A DNA stretch of 64,000 bases from an uncultured Collinsella sp. (GCA_900541195.1 UQIY01000002.1:23671-87670), one strand, 5' to 3'; counted from the first letter of the stretch, positions 1 through 8,212 are shown. Numbers and translations: made by a program. Notes: generated by a model not told the origin, from the letters alone.

Positions 1-165
1 GAGCAGGTCATCTTTGCTCTTGAAGAGCCCGTAGAACGTGGCCCGACCTACGTGGGCACGAGCGATGATGTCGCCGACGGTGATCTTGCCGTAGTCTTTC
101 TCGCACAGGAGCTCGGAGAACGCCGTAACGATGGCAGCGCGGCTTTTTGCCTTGCGGGCATCCAT
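1..165 (-). CDS. TetR/AcrR-type repressor, N-terminal part (cut by window start)
   Basis: Only the first 55 residues are present; the rest lies beyond the window edge. The minus-strand translation starts MDARKAKSRAAIV and contains a TetR-type helix-turn-helix, with the recognition helix ending VGRATFYGLF followed by KSKDDLL. The start codon is only two bases after the larC stop, so the gene is probably co-transcribed with larB and larC and may control them. An 11-bp inverted repeat upstream of larB (1923-1956) is a plausible operator. The ligand-binding domain is missing, so no ligand can be suggested. The family call is firm; the target is inference. Confidence 0.85.
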   Translation of the reverse strand, partial: MDARKAKSRAAIVTAFSELLCEKDYGKITVGDIIARAHVGRATFYGLFKSKDDLL

Positions 166-167
166 GG

Positions 168-1085
168 CTATGCGTCCGCGTGAACGAGCAGGCAGCGGAG
201 CGTACCGGAGCAACCTTCGTAGGGGCGTTTGCCGGCGCCGTAGCCGACGGCTTCGATGCGGTAGCGTGAGGGCAGTTGGTCGGACGTGCGCAGCGCGGTG
301 ACGATGGCGGCGCCCGTCGGCGTCACGAGCTCGCCGGCGACCGGTGCAGGCGTGAGGGCGATATTGCCTGCCTGGCACAGGTTGACAACAGCGGGGACGG
401 GAATGGGCATGAGGCCGTGGGCGCAGCGGATGGTTCCGTGGCCCTCGGAGAGCGACTCGACCACGATATCCTCAATACCCAGGTCGTCGAGGCAGATGGC
501 GACAGAACAGACGTCGACGATGGAGTCGACGGCGCCCACCTCGTGAAACAGGACGGTGTCGGGCGTTTTGCCGTGAGCCTTGGCCTCGGCAGCAGCGAGT
601 ACGGAAAAAATGGCGAGGGCACGACGCTTGGCGCCATCGCATAGCTGCGAGCCATCGATGATGGCGGTGACGTCGGCTAGCGAGCGGTGATGATGGTGGT
701 GGGTGTGGTGATGATCCTCGTGCTCATGGGCGTGGCCCTCATGGTCATGCTCGTGGCAGTGCTCGTGTTCGTGCTCGCTATGATCATGATGGTGGTGCTC
801 ATGCTCGTGCGTGTGCTCGGCAGCTGCTTCGTTGCCGTAGAGCCAGGCCATGTCGTGGTCGTGGTTCTCGAGCCCCTCTGCAAGCTGGACGTCGAAATCG
901 CAGGCGTCGATGCCATGCTTGTTTACGCGCGTCACGGCGATCGAAAAGCCGTCGACCGGCAGCGTGGCGAGCTGTTCGCGTAGGTGCTCCTCGCTGGCGC
1001 CCAGGTCGAGCAGGGCCGCGACGGTCATATCGCCGCTGATGCCCGAGGTGCCATCGATGATAAGCGTGTGCTGATGGTTAGACAT
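168..1085 (-). CDS. larC: LarC-type nickel-insertion protein, LarC1 part only, His-rich
   Basis: LarC inserts nickel into the pincer cofactor of lactate racemase-type enzymes. This 305-residue protein has the LarC N-terminal signature (IDGTSGISGDM), the FHEVGAVDSIVD motif and the PTGAAIV motif. A stretch at about residues 73-135 is extremely rich in His, Glu and Asp and is presumably a nickel-binding store. The usual second domain (LarC2, which binds CTP) is absent: the protein ends just after the GYGAGKRPYEG segment and the tetR start follows two bases later. The ribosome-binding site AAGGAG overlaps the larB stop codon, so the two genes are translationally close. No larA is in view. Confidence 0.85.
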   Translation of the reverse strand: MSNHQHTLIIDGTSGISGDMTVAALLDLGASEEHLREQLATLPVDGFSIAVTRVNKHGIDACDFDVQLAEGLENHDHDMAWLYGNEAAAEHTHEHEHHHHDHSEHEHEHCHEHDHEGHAHEHEDHHHTHHHHHRSLADVTAIIDGSQLCDGAKRRALAIFSVLAAAEAKAHGKTPDTVLFHEVGAVDSIVDVCSVAICLDDLGIEDIVVESLSEGHGTIRCAHGLMPIPVPAVVNLCQAGNIALTPAPVAGELVTPTGAAIVTALRTSDQLPSRYRIEAVGYGAGKRPYEGCSGTLRCLLVHADA

Positions 1086-1095
1086 GGAATGCTCC

Positions 1096-1878
1096 TTAAC
1101 GGGCGCGGGGTGTGCCGGCGCTCAGATGATTGATAAGACTTGCCTGGTATGCGGCACCAAAGCCATTGTCGATATTGACGACCGAAACGCCGCTGGCGCA
1201 GGAGTTGAGCATGGCGAGCAGCGCGGCTACGCCACCAAAGCTCGCACCGTAGCCCACGCTGGTGGGAACGGCAATGACCGGACAGCTCACCAGGCCGCCG
1301 ACAACGCTCGCCAGCGCGCCTTCCATGCCGGCGATGGCGATGACCACCTGTGCCTGGGCAAGCTCCTCGGCATGCGCGAGCAGACGGTGCAGGCCGGCGA
1401 CACCTACGTCGTAGAGGCGATCGACCTCGTTGCCATAGAACTCGGCCGTCACTGCCGCCTCTTCGGCGACGGGCAGGTCGCTCGTGCCGGCGCAGGCGAC
1501 GACGATGCGTCCGTTGCCGGTGGGGGAGGGCTTGCCTCCCACGAGGGCGAGCTGTGCGTCCGGGGCATATCCCAGGTCGATGCCGTTGTCGAGGAGCTCC
1601 GAGGTGCGGGCTGCCTTTTCGGCGTCCAGGCGCGTGACCAGGATGCGCTCCTGGCCGGCATCGCGCAGTGCTTCGATAATGGCGGCAACCTGCTCGGCGG
1701 TTTTACCGGCGCCGTAGACAACCTCGCCGGCTCCCTGGCGCACCCCGCGCGAAAGATCGAGCTGTGCAAAACCCAGGTCGGCGGTTGGCGCCGTCTGGAT
1801 GCGCGTGAGGGCGTCTGCCGGGGCGACTGCTCCGCCGGCAACATCGCTCAGCAACTGCTCAAGATCTCGCTTATCCAT
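1096..1878 (-). CDS. larB: LarB, nickel-pincer cofactor carboxylase
   Basis: LarB carboxylates nicotinic acid adenine dinucleotide at the start of nickel-pincer cofactor synthesis. The 260-residue protein has a LarB-specific N-terminal part and a C-terminal PurE-like domain (VACAGTSDLPVAEEA at about residues 125-140, then GVAGLHRLL and PTSVGYGAS). The start at 1878 is preferred over a longer upstream reading because GAAGGGA lies five bases before this ATG and the protein begins MDKRDLEQLL, as LarB proteins do. It is the first gene of larB-larC-tetR on the minus strand. A larA partner must be elsewhere, or the cofactor serves another LarA-like enzyme. Confidence 0.9.
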   Translation of the reverse strand: MDKRDLEQLLSDVAGGAVAPADALTRIQTAPTADLGFAQLDLSRGVRQGAGEVVYGAGKTAEQVAAIIEALRDAGQERILVTRLDAEKAARTSELLDNGIDLGYAPDAQLALVGGKPSPTGNGRIVVACAGTSDLPVAEEAAVTAEFYGNEVDRLYDVGVAGLHRLLAHAEELAQAQVVIAIAGMEGALASVVGGLVSCPVIAVPTSVGYGASFGGVAALLAMLNSCASGVSVVNIDNGFGAAYQASLINHLSAGTPRAR

Positions 1879-1922
1879 ATATGTTCCCTTCGACGGCGCA
1901 AAGTCTAGCACTCAAAGGGTAT

Positions 1923-1956
1923 GTTTCCGAACACTAAGACAAAATTGTTCGGAAAC
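1923..1956. promoter_or_regulatory. Inverted repeat, candidate operator for larBC-tetR
   Basis: GTTTCCGAACA (1923-1933) and TGTTCGGAAAC (1946-1956) form an 11-bp perfect inverted repeat with a 12-base spacer, 45 bases upstream of the larB start. It lies between divergent transcription (larB) and the end of serB. The position and symmetry suit a repressor such as the TetR protein at the end of the same operon. Binding is inferred, not shown. Confidence 0.55.
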
Positions 1957-1992
1957 TATAGGACAGACTGATTCAATTGTTAGACGGATCGG

Positions 1993-2628
1993 CTAGTCGC
2001 GCAGGATGATGTCCATGGCGAGCATCAGGTTGCGCTCGTCGATGGCAAACGGGGCGGCCTCGCGCGTCTTGGGCTTGGCGCAAAACGCGATGCCCGTGCC
2101 CGCGGCCTGAATCATGGGGATGTCGTTGGCGCCGTCGCCGATCGCGACGGTGTGGGCCATGTCGACACCGCACTCAACCGCCCAATCCAGCAGCTGGATG
2201 AGCTTGGACTCCTTGGTCACGATGTCTGCCGCCAGCTTACCGGTGAGCTTGCCGTCCACGACCTCCAGGCGGTTAGCGAGGCAAAAGTCGATGCCCGCGG
2301 CGGCCACGATCTTGTCGGCGACCTCGTGAAAGCCGCCGCTTACCACGCCGACCTTCCAGCCCTTGCTGTGTGCCAAGCGCACAAGCTCCAGCGCGCCGGG
2401 GGTAAACGTCACGCGCTCAAAGGTGCGCTCGAATACGCTCTCATCCAAGCCGGCAAGCAGCCCCACGCGTTCCTCGAGCGCCTGCTTAAAGTCGAGCTCG
2501 CCGCGCATGGCGCGCTCGGTGATCTGCGCTACCTGCTCGCCCACGCCGGCCTCCTCGCCCAACAGGTCGATGACCTCCTGGTTGATGAGCGTGGAGTCGA
2601 TATCCATAACGATGAGGCGTGCGGTCAT
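1993..2628 (-). CDS. serB: Phosphoserine phosphatase (HAD family)
   Basis: SerB catalyses the last step of serine synthesis, removing phosphate from O-phosphoserine. The 211-residue protein shows the HAD motif DxDxT (MDIDSTLI, nucleophile Asp9), the motif II serine in VVSGG, and motif IV GDGANDIPM. It has no ACT domain, so it is the short form. The ATG at 2628 is chosen because GAAAGG lies six bases upstream and the protein then begins MTARLIVMDID; the longer reading adds 15 residues without homology. It is a single gene on the minus strand, divergent from aspS. Confidence 0.92.
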   Translation of the reverse strand: MTARLIVMDIDSTLINQEVIDLLGEEAGVGEQVAQITERAMRGELDFKQALEERVGLLAGLDESVFERTFERVTFTPGALELVRLAHSKGWKVGVVSGGFHEVADKIVAAAGIDFCLANRLEVVDGKLTGKLAADIVTKESKLIQLLDWAVECGVDMAHTVAIGDGANDIPMIQAAGTGIAFCAKPKTREAAPFAIDERNLMLAMDIILRD

Positions 2629-2884
2629 GACGGGCCTTTCCGAGTGCGGTTGTATTGGGGCACATTGTCGCACGCCGCGCGCTTGGGCGACGGCCAGGCC
2701 GCGTCAATTGTTTCGTCTCCGTCAAGTCTTTGGGCAAGAGCTACTTTTTCGCGGCACATCGACGCGGGTGCGATAAGATAGAACGCCATGCCCGGCTGCG
2801 CGGTTTACGCAGGCTGGGCAAATCTGTACGACGCCGCCCGGAACGACACGGGGCGGCACAGATCCATAAAGGAGGATCACTGGT

Positions 2885-4672
2885 ATGAGCCAGACCCGTC
2901 CCATCGATGAGCATTCCATGCACACCCGTACCTGCGGCGAGCTTCGCTTCGAGAACGTGGGCGAAGAGGTCACCCTCACCGGTTGGGTGAGCCGTCGCCG
3001 CGACCACGGCGGCCTTATCTTCTGTGACCTTCGCGACCGCGAGGGCATCACGCAGCTCACCTTCGACCCCGAGCACTCCGACGGCGATGCCTTTAAGATC
3101 GCCGAGACCATGCGTCCCGAGTGGCCCATCAAGATCCACGGCGTCGTGCGCGCTCGTGGCGAGGAGACCACCAACACCAAGCTCGCGACCGGCGAGATCG
3201 AGGTCCTGACCGACCACGCCGAGGTACTCAATACGTCCGTCACCCCGCCGTTCCAGATCGAGGACGGCATCGAGACCAGCGAGGACACCCGCCTGCGCTA
3301 TCGCTATCTGGACCTCCGTCGTCCCGAAATGATGGCCAACCTCAAGCTGCGCTCCGACTTCACCTTTGCCATTCGCGAGGCGCTGCACAACCGTGAGTTC
3401 ATGGAGGTTGAGACGCCCTCCCTGTTCAAGTCCACGCCCGAGGGCGCCCGCGACTTCATCGTCCCCAGCCGCATCCAGCCGGGTAACTTCTACGCCCTGC
3501 CGCAGTCCCCGCAGCTCCTGAAGCAGCTGCTCATGGTCGGTGGTGTCGAGCGCTACTACCAGGTTGCCAAGTGCTTCCGCGACGAGGACCTGCGTGCCGA
3601 CCGCCAGCCCGAGTTCACTCAGGTCGATATCGAGATGTCCTTCGTGGACCAGAACGATGTCATGAGCGCGCTCGAAGAGGTTCTTGCCGATGCTTTCGGT
3701 CGCATGGGCGTCGAGATGCCCACGCCGCTGCGCCGCATGAACTACTGGGATGCCATGGACACCTATGGCTCCGACAAGCCCGATACCCGCTATGGCATGC
3801 ACCTGGTCGACCTGACCGACATCTTTGCCAACTCCAAGTTCAAGGTCTTTGCGACTGCCGCGAACGAGGAGGGCTCTGTCGTCAAGGCCATCAACGCCAA
3901 GGGCGCCGGTGCCTGGGCACGTGCCAAGATCGATAAGCTCGCCGGCGTGGCCTCCACGTTTGGCGCCAAGGGCCTGGCCTGGATCGCCTTCCGCGAGGAC
4001 GGCTCCATCAACAGCCCCATCGTCAAGTTCTTCTCGGACGAGGAGATGGCTGCTCTGCGCGAGCGCATGGACGTCGAGCCTGGCGACCTCGTGATGTTCG
4101 CCGCCGGCCCGCGCCTGCTCTCTGACGAGATCCTGGGCGGCATGCGTTCCCACATGGCCAACGCACTCGAGATCAAGCGTGAGGGCCACGACTTCCTGTG
4201 GGTCGTCAACTTCCCGCTGTTCCACTGGGATGAGGACCGCAAGGCCTACGCTGCCGAGCATCAGCCCTTCACGCTGCCGACCGAGACCGACATCGCCAAG
4301 ATCGAGGCCGACCCGCTGGCGGCCGGTTCTTGCACCTACGACTTTGTCATGGACGGCTTTGAGGCCGGCGGTGGCGGTATGCGTATCCACAACGCCGAGA
4401 TGCAGATGTCCATGCTCAAGCTCCTGGGCTTTACCGAGGAGCGCGCCGAGTCGCAGTTCGGCTTCCTCATGGAGGCCCTCAAGTTTGGTGCGCCCCCGAT
4501 GGGCGGTTTCGCTCTGGGCCTGGACCGCGTGTGCATGCTGCTCACCGGTTCCGACTCCATCCGCGACGTCATGGCGTTCCCCAAGACGGCCAGCGGCTCC
4601 GACCTCATGTCGGGCGCCCCGAGTGCCGTTAGTGGCGCCCAGCTCAAGGACGTCAGCCTGCGCCTGATGTAG
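2885..4672 (+). CDS. aspS: Aspartyl-tRNA synthetase, probably non-discriminating
   Basis: This class II enzyme charges tRNA-Asp. The 595-residue protein has the bacterial architecture: N-terminal OB-fold anticodon-binding domain (about 15-120), catalytic core with the motif 2 segment CFRDEDLRADRQPEFTQVD, a GAD insertion (about 290-430) and the motif 3 segment GLDRVCML. Residue 41 is His in the RRRDHGG loop, where E. coli has Leu. In Pseudomonas this His is associated with charging tRNA-Asn as well. The gatCAB genes at the end of the window supply the amidotransferase such an enzyme needs. The start at 2885 follows AAAGGAGG by nine bases. MHTRTCGEL at residue 12 is the conserved family start and a possible alternative. 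Confidence 0.97.
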   Translation: MSQTRPIDEHSMHTRTCGELRFENVGEEVTLTGWVSRRRDHGGLIFCDLRDREGITQLTFDPEHSDGDAFKIAETMRPEWPIKIHGVVRARGEETTNTKLATGEIEVLTDHAEVLNTSVTPPFQIEDGIETSEDTRLRYRYLDLRRPEMMANLKLRSDFTFAIREALHNREFMEVETPSLFKSTPEGARDFIVPSRIQPGNFYALPQSPQLLKQLLMVGGVERYYQVAKCFRDEDLRADRQPEFTQVDIEMSFVDQNDVMSALEEVLADAFGRMGVEMPTPLRRMNYWDAMDTYGSDKPDTRYGMHLVDLTDIFANSKFKVFATAANEEGSVVKAINAKGAGAWARAKIDKLAGVASTFGAKGLAWIAFREDGSINSPIVKFFSDEEMAALRERMDVEPGDLVMFAAGPRLLSDEILGGMRSHMANALEIKREGHDFLWVVNFPLFHWDEDRKAYAAEHQPFTLPTETDIAKIEADPLAAGSCTYDFVMDGFEAGGGGMRIHNAEMQMSMLKLLGFTEERAESQFGFLMEALKFGAPPMGGFALGLDRVCMLLTGSDSIRDVMAFPKTASGSDLMSGAPSAVSGAQLKDVSLRLM

Positions 4673-4695
4673 GCGAGTGGCTACATATTGCCCGC

Positions 4696-4731
4696 AACGA
4701 GGGAAGGACGCGTGCCTTCCCTCGTTTTTTG
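4696..4731 (+). terminator. Rho-independent terminator after aspS
   Basis: AACGAGGGAAGG (4696-4707) pairs perfectly with CCTTCCCTCGTT (4715-4726), with a seven-base loop and a T run. It is 24 bases after the aspS stop codon. Confidence 0.93.
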
Positions 4732-4815
4732 TGAGACGGGGGTGCGCCGGTAACGTACAATAACTACCACGTGGCTGGGTTTGCCGGCCGAATGTGCGAT
4801 GTCGTGGGAGGGGAC

Positions 4816-5064
4816 ATGGTCGAGTTTACAAAGACGATTAAAGATCCGTTGGGATTACATGCCCGCCCGGTTGCGCTGCTCTATGACATCATTGCCAAGC
4901 ATCGTAGCGACGTGTCAGTCAGCATCGGCGATCGCCACACGGATGGCCGCGATGTCATGGGACTCATGGCCCTCTATGGTGAGTGCGGCGAGAGCGTCGT
5001 CTTTCGTGTTTCGGGCGTAGACGAGGCTTCCTGCGTTACGTCGATCAGAAACCTCTCGCTCTAA
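4816..5064 (+). CDS. HPr-family phosphocarrier protein with Asp at position 46
   Basis: HPr carries phosphate from enzyme I to sugar-specific PTS components. The 82-residue protein has the active-site His15 in GLHARP. The regulatory Ser46 found in most HPr proteins is replaced: the segment reads GRDVMGLM where Bacillus has LKSIMGVM, so residue 46 is Asp. That resembles permanently phosphorylated Ser46. The start at 4816 follows GGGAGGGG; a longer reading from 4771 adds 15 unlikely residues. The gene stands alone between two terminators, with no ptsI nearby. It may be a true PTS carrier or a regulatory HPr-like protein. Confidence 0.88.
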   Translation: MVEFTKTIKDPLGLHARPVALLYDIIAKHRSDVSVSIGDRHTDGRDVMGLMALYGECGESVVFRVSGVDEASCVTSIRNLSL

Positions 5065-5073
5065 GCATGACGG

Positions 5074-5110
5074 GGCGCGGCAAAGGACAGCTCTTTGCCG
5101 CGCCTTTTTG
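5074..5110 (+). terminator. Rho-independent terminator after HPr
   Basis: GGCGCGGCAAAG (5074-5085) pairs perfectly with CTTTGCCGCGCC (5093-5104) and is followed by five T residues. It closes the monocistronic HPr unit. Confidence 0.94.
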
Positions 5111-5161
5111 TTTTGTTTCGTATAGGAAACTTTTTCGAAATCTGAATGGGGACCCTTTCCA

Positions 5162-5215
5162 AAAAGTTAACCACGTGTTAGTTTACTAAAGCGAACATAG
5201 ACGTGGTTAACTTTT
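5162..5215. promoter_or_regulatory. Nested palindromes upstream of the feo genes
   Basis: AAAAGTTAACCACGT (5162-5176) and ACGTGGTTAACTTTT (5201-5215) form a perfect 15-bp inverted repeat with a 24-base spacer. Inside the spacer TTAGTttACTAA (5178-5189) is a second palindrome. The structure ends 42 bases before feoA. The inner site loosely resembles the TTAGG half-sites of DtxR-type iron repressors. Iron control is an inference from position; no regulator gene is nearby. Confidence 0.5.
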
Positions 5216-5257
5216 ATCGCGTCGATGTTGAGGACGAACTGACGTTAGGAGCAACTC

Positions 5258-5500
5258 ATGTCTTGCGGACCGCAGATGCCGGCCATGCCGCTTTCGATGG
5301 TAAAAGCGGGCGAAACCGTGCGCGTGTCGCGTGTAAAGGGCAATGAGGACATGAAACACCACCTCAAAGACCTCGGCTTTGTCGAGGGCAACGAAATCCA
5401 CGTGGTGAGCTCGAGTGGCGCCAATATCATCGTCACGGTGCTGGGCGCACGCTTTGGCATCGATTCCAAGGTTGCCATGCACATCATGACCGTCGGTTAG
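5258..5500 (+). CDS. feoA: FeoA-domain protein (first copy)
   Basis: FeoA is a small cytoplasmic SH3-like protein needed for FeoB ferrous-iron transport. The 80-residue protein shows the pattern of the family: MVKAGETVRVSRVKGNEDMKHHLKDLGFVEG, interrupted here by normal turns, then the beta strands NIIVTVLGARFGID. AGGAGC lies about six bases before the ATG. It is the first gene of feoA-feoA-feoB. Its N-terminus has an extra MSCGPQMP segment with one Cys. Two feoA genes before one feoB is a common arrangement in anaerobes. Confidence 0.9.
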   Translation: MSCGPQMPAMPLSMVKAGETVRVSRVKGNEDMKHHLKDLGFVEGNEIHVVSSSGANIIVTVLGARFGIDSKVAMHIMTVG

Positions 5501-5539
5501 TCCGCAGCATTTCATAAAAACCGAAAGGGGGACAAGAGG

Positions 5540-5761
5540 ATGAAGACGTTGGGTGACGTTAAGGTGGGCGAGAGCTCTACCATCGTCAAGCTTCACGGTG
5601 AGGGTGCGCTTCGCCGCCACCTTATGGACCTGGGGCTCATCAAGGGCACTTCGTTCAAGGTCGTGAAGGTTGCACCGCTCGGTGATCCGGTCGAGATCAA
5701 CGTGCGCGGCTACGAGCTTTCCATCCGCAAGGAGGAGGCGGCTGTCGTCGAGGTCCAGTAA
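5540..5761 (+). CDS. feoA: FeoA-domain protein (second copy)
   Basis: This 73-residue protein is a second FeoA: it begins MKTLGDVKVGESSTIV, has the HLMDLGLIKG turn typical of the family and ends in short beta strands (VEINVRGYELSIRKEE). It shares the general pattern with the upstream copy but is clearly diverged, so the pair is not a recent duplication. GAAAGGGGGACAAGAGG precedes the ATG. A 123-base gap with an inverted repeat separates it from feoB. Confidence 0.92.
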   Translation: MKTLGDVKVGESSTIVKLHGEGALRRHLMDLGLIKGTSFKVVKVAPLGDPVEINVRGYELSIRKEEAAVVEVQ

Positions 5762-5789
5762 GGGCTCGCGGCGTATATTTCTGCAGATA

Positions 5790-5809
5790 AAGTTAGGTAT
5801 TTCTAACTT
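5790..5809. promoter_or_regulatory. Inverted repeat between feoA and feoB
   Basis: AAGTTAG (5790-5796) and CTAACTT (5803-5809) form a perfect 7-bp inverted repeat with a 6-base spacer. The core TTAGGTATTTCTAA resembles a DtxR-type box. It may be an internal operator for feoB or a processing site; both are speculative. Confidence 0.4.
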
Positions 5810-5884
5810 AATGCAGCAACTTTGAAGCACATCATCCAGCCTGCGCGGAGAAAGCAGCGCGGGCAAACAAGGAAGAAGGATTGA

Positions 5885-8212
5885 ATGGCGGATTCTCAGA
5901 TCCATGTCGCGCTGGCGGGTAACCCCAACTGCGGCAAGACCACGCTTTTCAACCTGATCACCGGCGCCAACGGCTACGTTGGCAACTGGCCCGGCGTCAC
6001 GGTTGAGAAAAAGGAGGCCAAGCTCCTAAGCGACAAGAACGTTACCATCACGGACCTCCCCGGCATCTACTCGCTTTCCCCCTACAGCCCCGAGGAGCAA
6101 TGCTCGCGCGATTATCTCATGAGCGGCGAGCCCGATGTCGTCGTTCAGGTGGTCGATGCCACCAACCTGGAGCGCAATCTATACCTGGCGCTTCAGGTCA
6201 TCGAGACCGGCCTGCCTGTGGTCGTTGCCCTCAACATGGCCGATCTGGTCGAGAAGAATGGCGACAAGATCGACACCGACAAGCTCTCCAAGAAGCTTGG
6301 TTGTCCGGTCATGATGATCTCGGCTCTTAAGAACAAGGGCATCAAGGAGCTCTTCGAGCAGGTCAAAAAGTCCGCTGCTTCTAAGGGTCAGGTGCCGGAG
6401 CACAAGTTCGATTCCTCCATCGAGGACGTTCTGACGCACATCGAGAACAACCTTCCGGCGAGCGTTCCCGCCAACAAGCGTCGCTACTACGCCGTCAAGC
6501 TGTTCGAGCGTGATGCAGACGCCTGTAAACTCATCAACCTCACCAAGGAGAAGGCCGCTCGCGTCGAAGAGCTGGTCGCTCAGTGCGAGCAGGACTGCGA
6601 CGATGACGCTGAGTCCATCATCACCGGCGAGCGCTACGGCGTCATCGCGCACATCATCGACGAGTGTCTAACCAAGGCCCCGGCCAAGATGAGCACCTCC
6701 GAGAAGATCGACCGCGTGGTTACCAACCGTATCCTGGGCTTGCCGATCTTTGTGGTCATCATGTTCTGCGTGTACTACATCGCCGTTTCCACCTTGGGCG
6801 GCACGGTGACCGACTTCACCAACGACCAGCTCTTCGGTACCGACGGTTGGTACGTGCTCGGCCAGGGTCGCGACGCCTACGATGCAGCCGTCGAGGCCGC
6901 GGGCGACAACGCCGACTCGGTTGACCCGGCGGAGTATGGCCCCTATGTCCCGGGTATCACCACCGTGGTGCACGACGCCCTTGTGGCGGGTGGCACCGAG
7001 GACGGTGGCCTGGTCGATTCGCTGGTCTGCGACGGTATCGTTGGTGGTCTGGGCGCCATCTTCGGCTTCGTCCCGCAGATGTTCCTGCTGTTCGTGATGC
7101 TGTCTTTCCTGGAGGACTGCGGCTATATGGCCCGCGTCGCCTTCATCATGGACCGCGTGTTCCGCCGGTTTGGCCTGTCCGGTAAGTCCTTTATCCCCAT
7201 GCTCGTGTCCTCGGGCTGCGGCGTCCCCGGCGTCATGGCCACCAAGACCATCGAGAACGAGAAGGACCGCCGCATGACGGTCATGACCACCACGTTCATC
7301 CCCTGCGGCGCCAAGCTGCCGATCATCGCCCTGCTCATGGGCTCCATCATCGGCGATTCTTCCACCACCGCCGCGTGGATCAGCCCGCTCTTCTACTTCC
7401 TGGGCGTCTTTGCCGTCATCGCCTCGGGCCTCATGCTCAAGAAGACCAAGCTCTTCGCCGGTCGTCCGACGCCGTTCGTTATGGAGCTTCCTGCCTACCA
7501 CTTCCCGGCGATCCGCTCTTGGGCGCTGCACGTGTGGGAGCGCTGCTGGGCCTTTATCAAGAAGGCCGGCACGGTCATCTTCGCGTCCACCGTCGTGGTT
7601 TGGTTCCTCTCCAACTTTGGTAGCTACAACGGTTCCTTTGGCTTCCTGCCTGCGATGGACGGCATCCCCGAGGAGTTCATGGACTACTCCGTGCTTGCCA
7701 TGCTCGGCAACCTGGTCGCTTGGATCTTCGCCCCGCTCGGCTTTAGCACCTGGCAGGCAACCGCGCTGACCGTCTCGGGCCTTGTGGCTAAGGAGAACGT
7801 CGTCGCCACCGCCGGCTCGCTGCTGTCCGTTGCCGACGCGGCCGAGACCGATCCGAGCCTGTGGACCGCATTTGCCGGTATGTTCCCGACCATGGGCGCT
7901 TGCGTGGCATTCGGTGCCTTCAACCTGCTGTGCGCTCCGTGCTTTGCCGCCATGGGCACTATCCGCAACCAGATGGACTCCGGCAAGTGGACCGCGATTG
8001 CCATCGGCTACGAGTGCGCCTTCGCTTGGGTGATCGGCCTGTTCATCAACCAGTTCTACAACTTGCTTGTTCTTGGACAGTTTGGTATCTGGACGATTGT
8101 GGCCATCGTGCTGCTGGTTGCGATGCTCTTCCAGATCTTCCGTCCCATGCCCAAGCATGCATGGACCGACGAGGACGAGACCAACACTGCTTCCGCCGCA
8201 GTTTCCGCGTAA
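5885..8212 (+). CDS. feoB: Ferrous iron transporter FeoB
   Basis: FeoB imports Fe2+ across the cytoplasmic membrane. The 775-residue protein has an N-terminal G domain (G1 GNPNCGKTT at 12-20, G3 DLPG, G4 NMAD), a helical linker, and a membrane core with two gate-like repeats. Conserved core segments include GFVPQMFLLF, SSGCGVPGVMATKT and TFIPCGAKLPII. An insertion at about residues 318-370 between early membrane segments is acidic and Gly-rich and is probably extracytoplasmic. The gene follows two feoA genes and ends at a strong hairpin. GGAAGAAGG precedes the start. Confidence 0.97.
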   Translation: MADSQIHVALAGNPNCGKTTLFNLITGANGYVGNWPGVTVEKKEAKLLSDKNVTITDLPGIYSLSPYSPEEQCSRDYLMSGEPDVVVQVVDATNLERNLYLALQVIETGLPVVVALNMADLVEKNGDKIDTDKLSKKLGCPVMMISALKNKGIKELFEQVKKSAASKGQVPEHKFDSSIEDVLTHIENNLPASVPANKRRYYAVKLFERDADACKLINLTKEKAARVEELVAQCEQDCDDDAESIITGERYGVIAHIIDECLTKAPAKMSTSEKIDRVVTNRILGLPIFVVIMFCVYYIAVSTLGGTVTDFTNDQLFGTDGWYVLGQGRDAYDAAVEAAGDNADSVDPAEYGPYVPGITTVVHDALVAGGTEDGGLVDSLVCDGIVGGLGAIFGFVPQMFLLFVMLSFLEDCGYMARVAFIMDRVFRRFGLSGKSFIPMLVSSGCGVPGVMATKTIENEKDRRMTVMTTTFIPCGAKLPIIALLMGSIIGDSSTTAAWISPLFYFLGVFAVIASGLMLKKTKLFAGRPTPFVMELPAYHFPAIRSWALHVWERCWAFIKKAGTVIFASTVVVWFLSNFGSYNGSFGFLPAMDGIPEEFMDYSVLAMLGNLVAWIFAPLGFSTWQATALTVSGLVAKENVVATAGSLLSVADAAETDPSLWTAFAGMFPTMGACVAFGAFNLLCAPCFAAMGTIRNQMDSGKWTAIAIGYECAFAWVIGLFINQFYNLLVLGQFGIWTIVAIVLLVAMLFQIFRPMPKHAWTDEDETNTASAAVSA

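Noticed and set aside
687..983. Hydrophobic Val/Met-rich ORF on the plus strand opposite larC
   Set aside because: It is the mirror of the His-rich codons of larC (CAT/CAC read as ATG/GTG). It has no ribosome-binding site or homology pattern.
2741..4390. 549-residue minus-strand ORF opposite aspS
   Set aside because: Long antisense ORFs are common opposite GC-rich genes. aspS is certain and the antisense protein has no recognisable motif.
5207..5905. 232-residue minus-strand ORF across both feoA genes
   Set aside because: It spans two clear feoA genes and their control regions, and no family pattern is visible.
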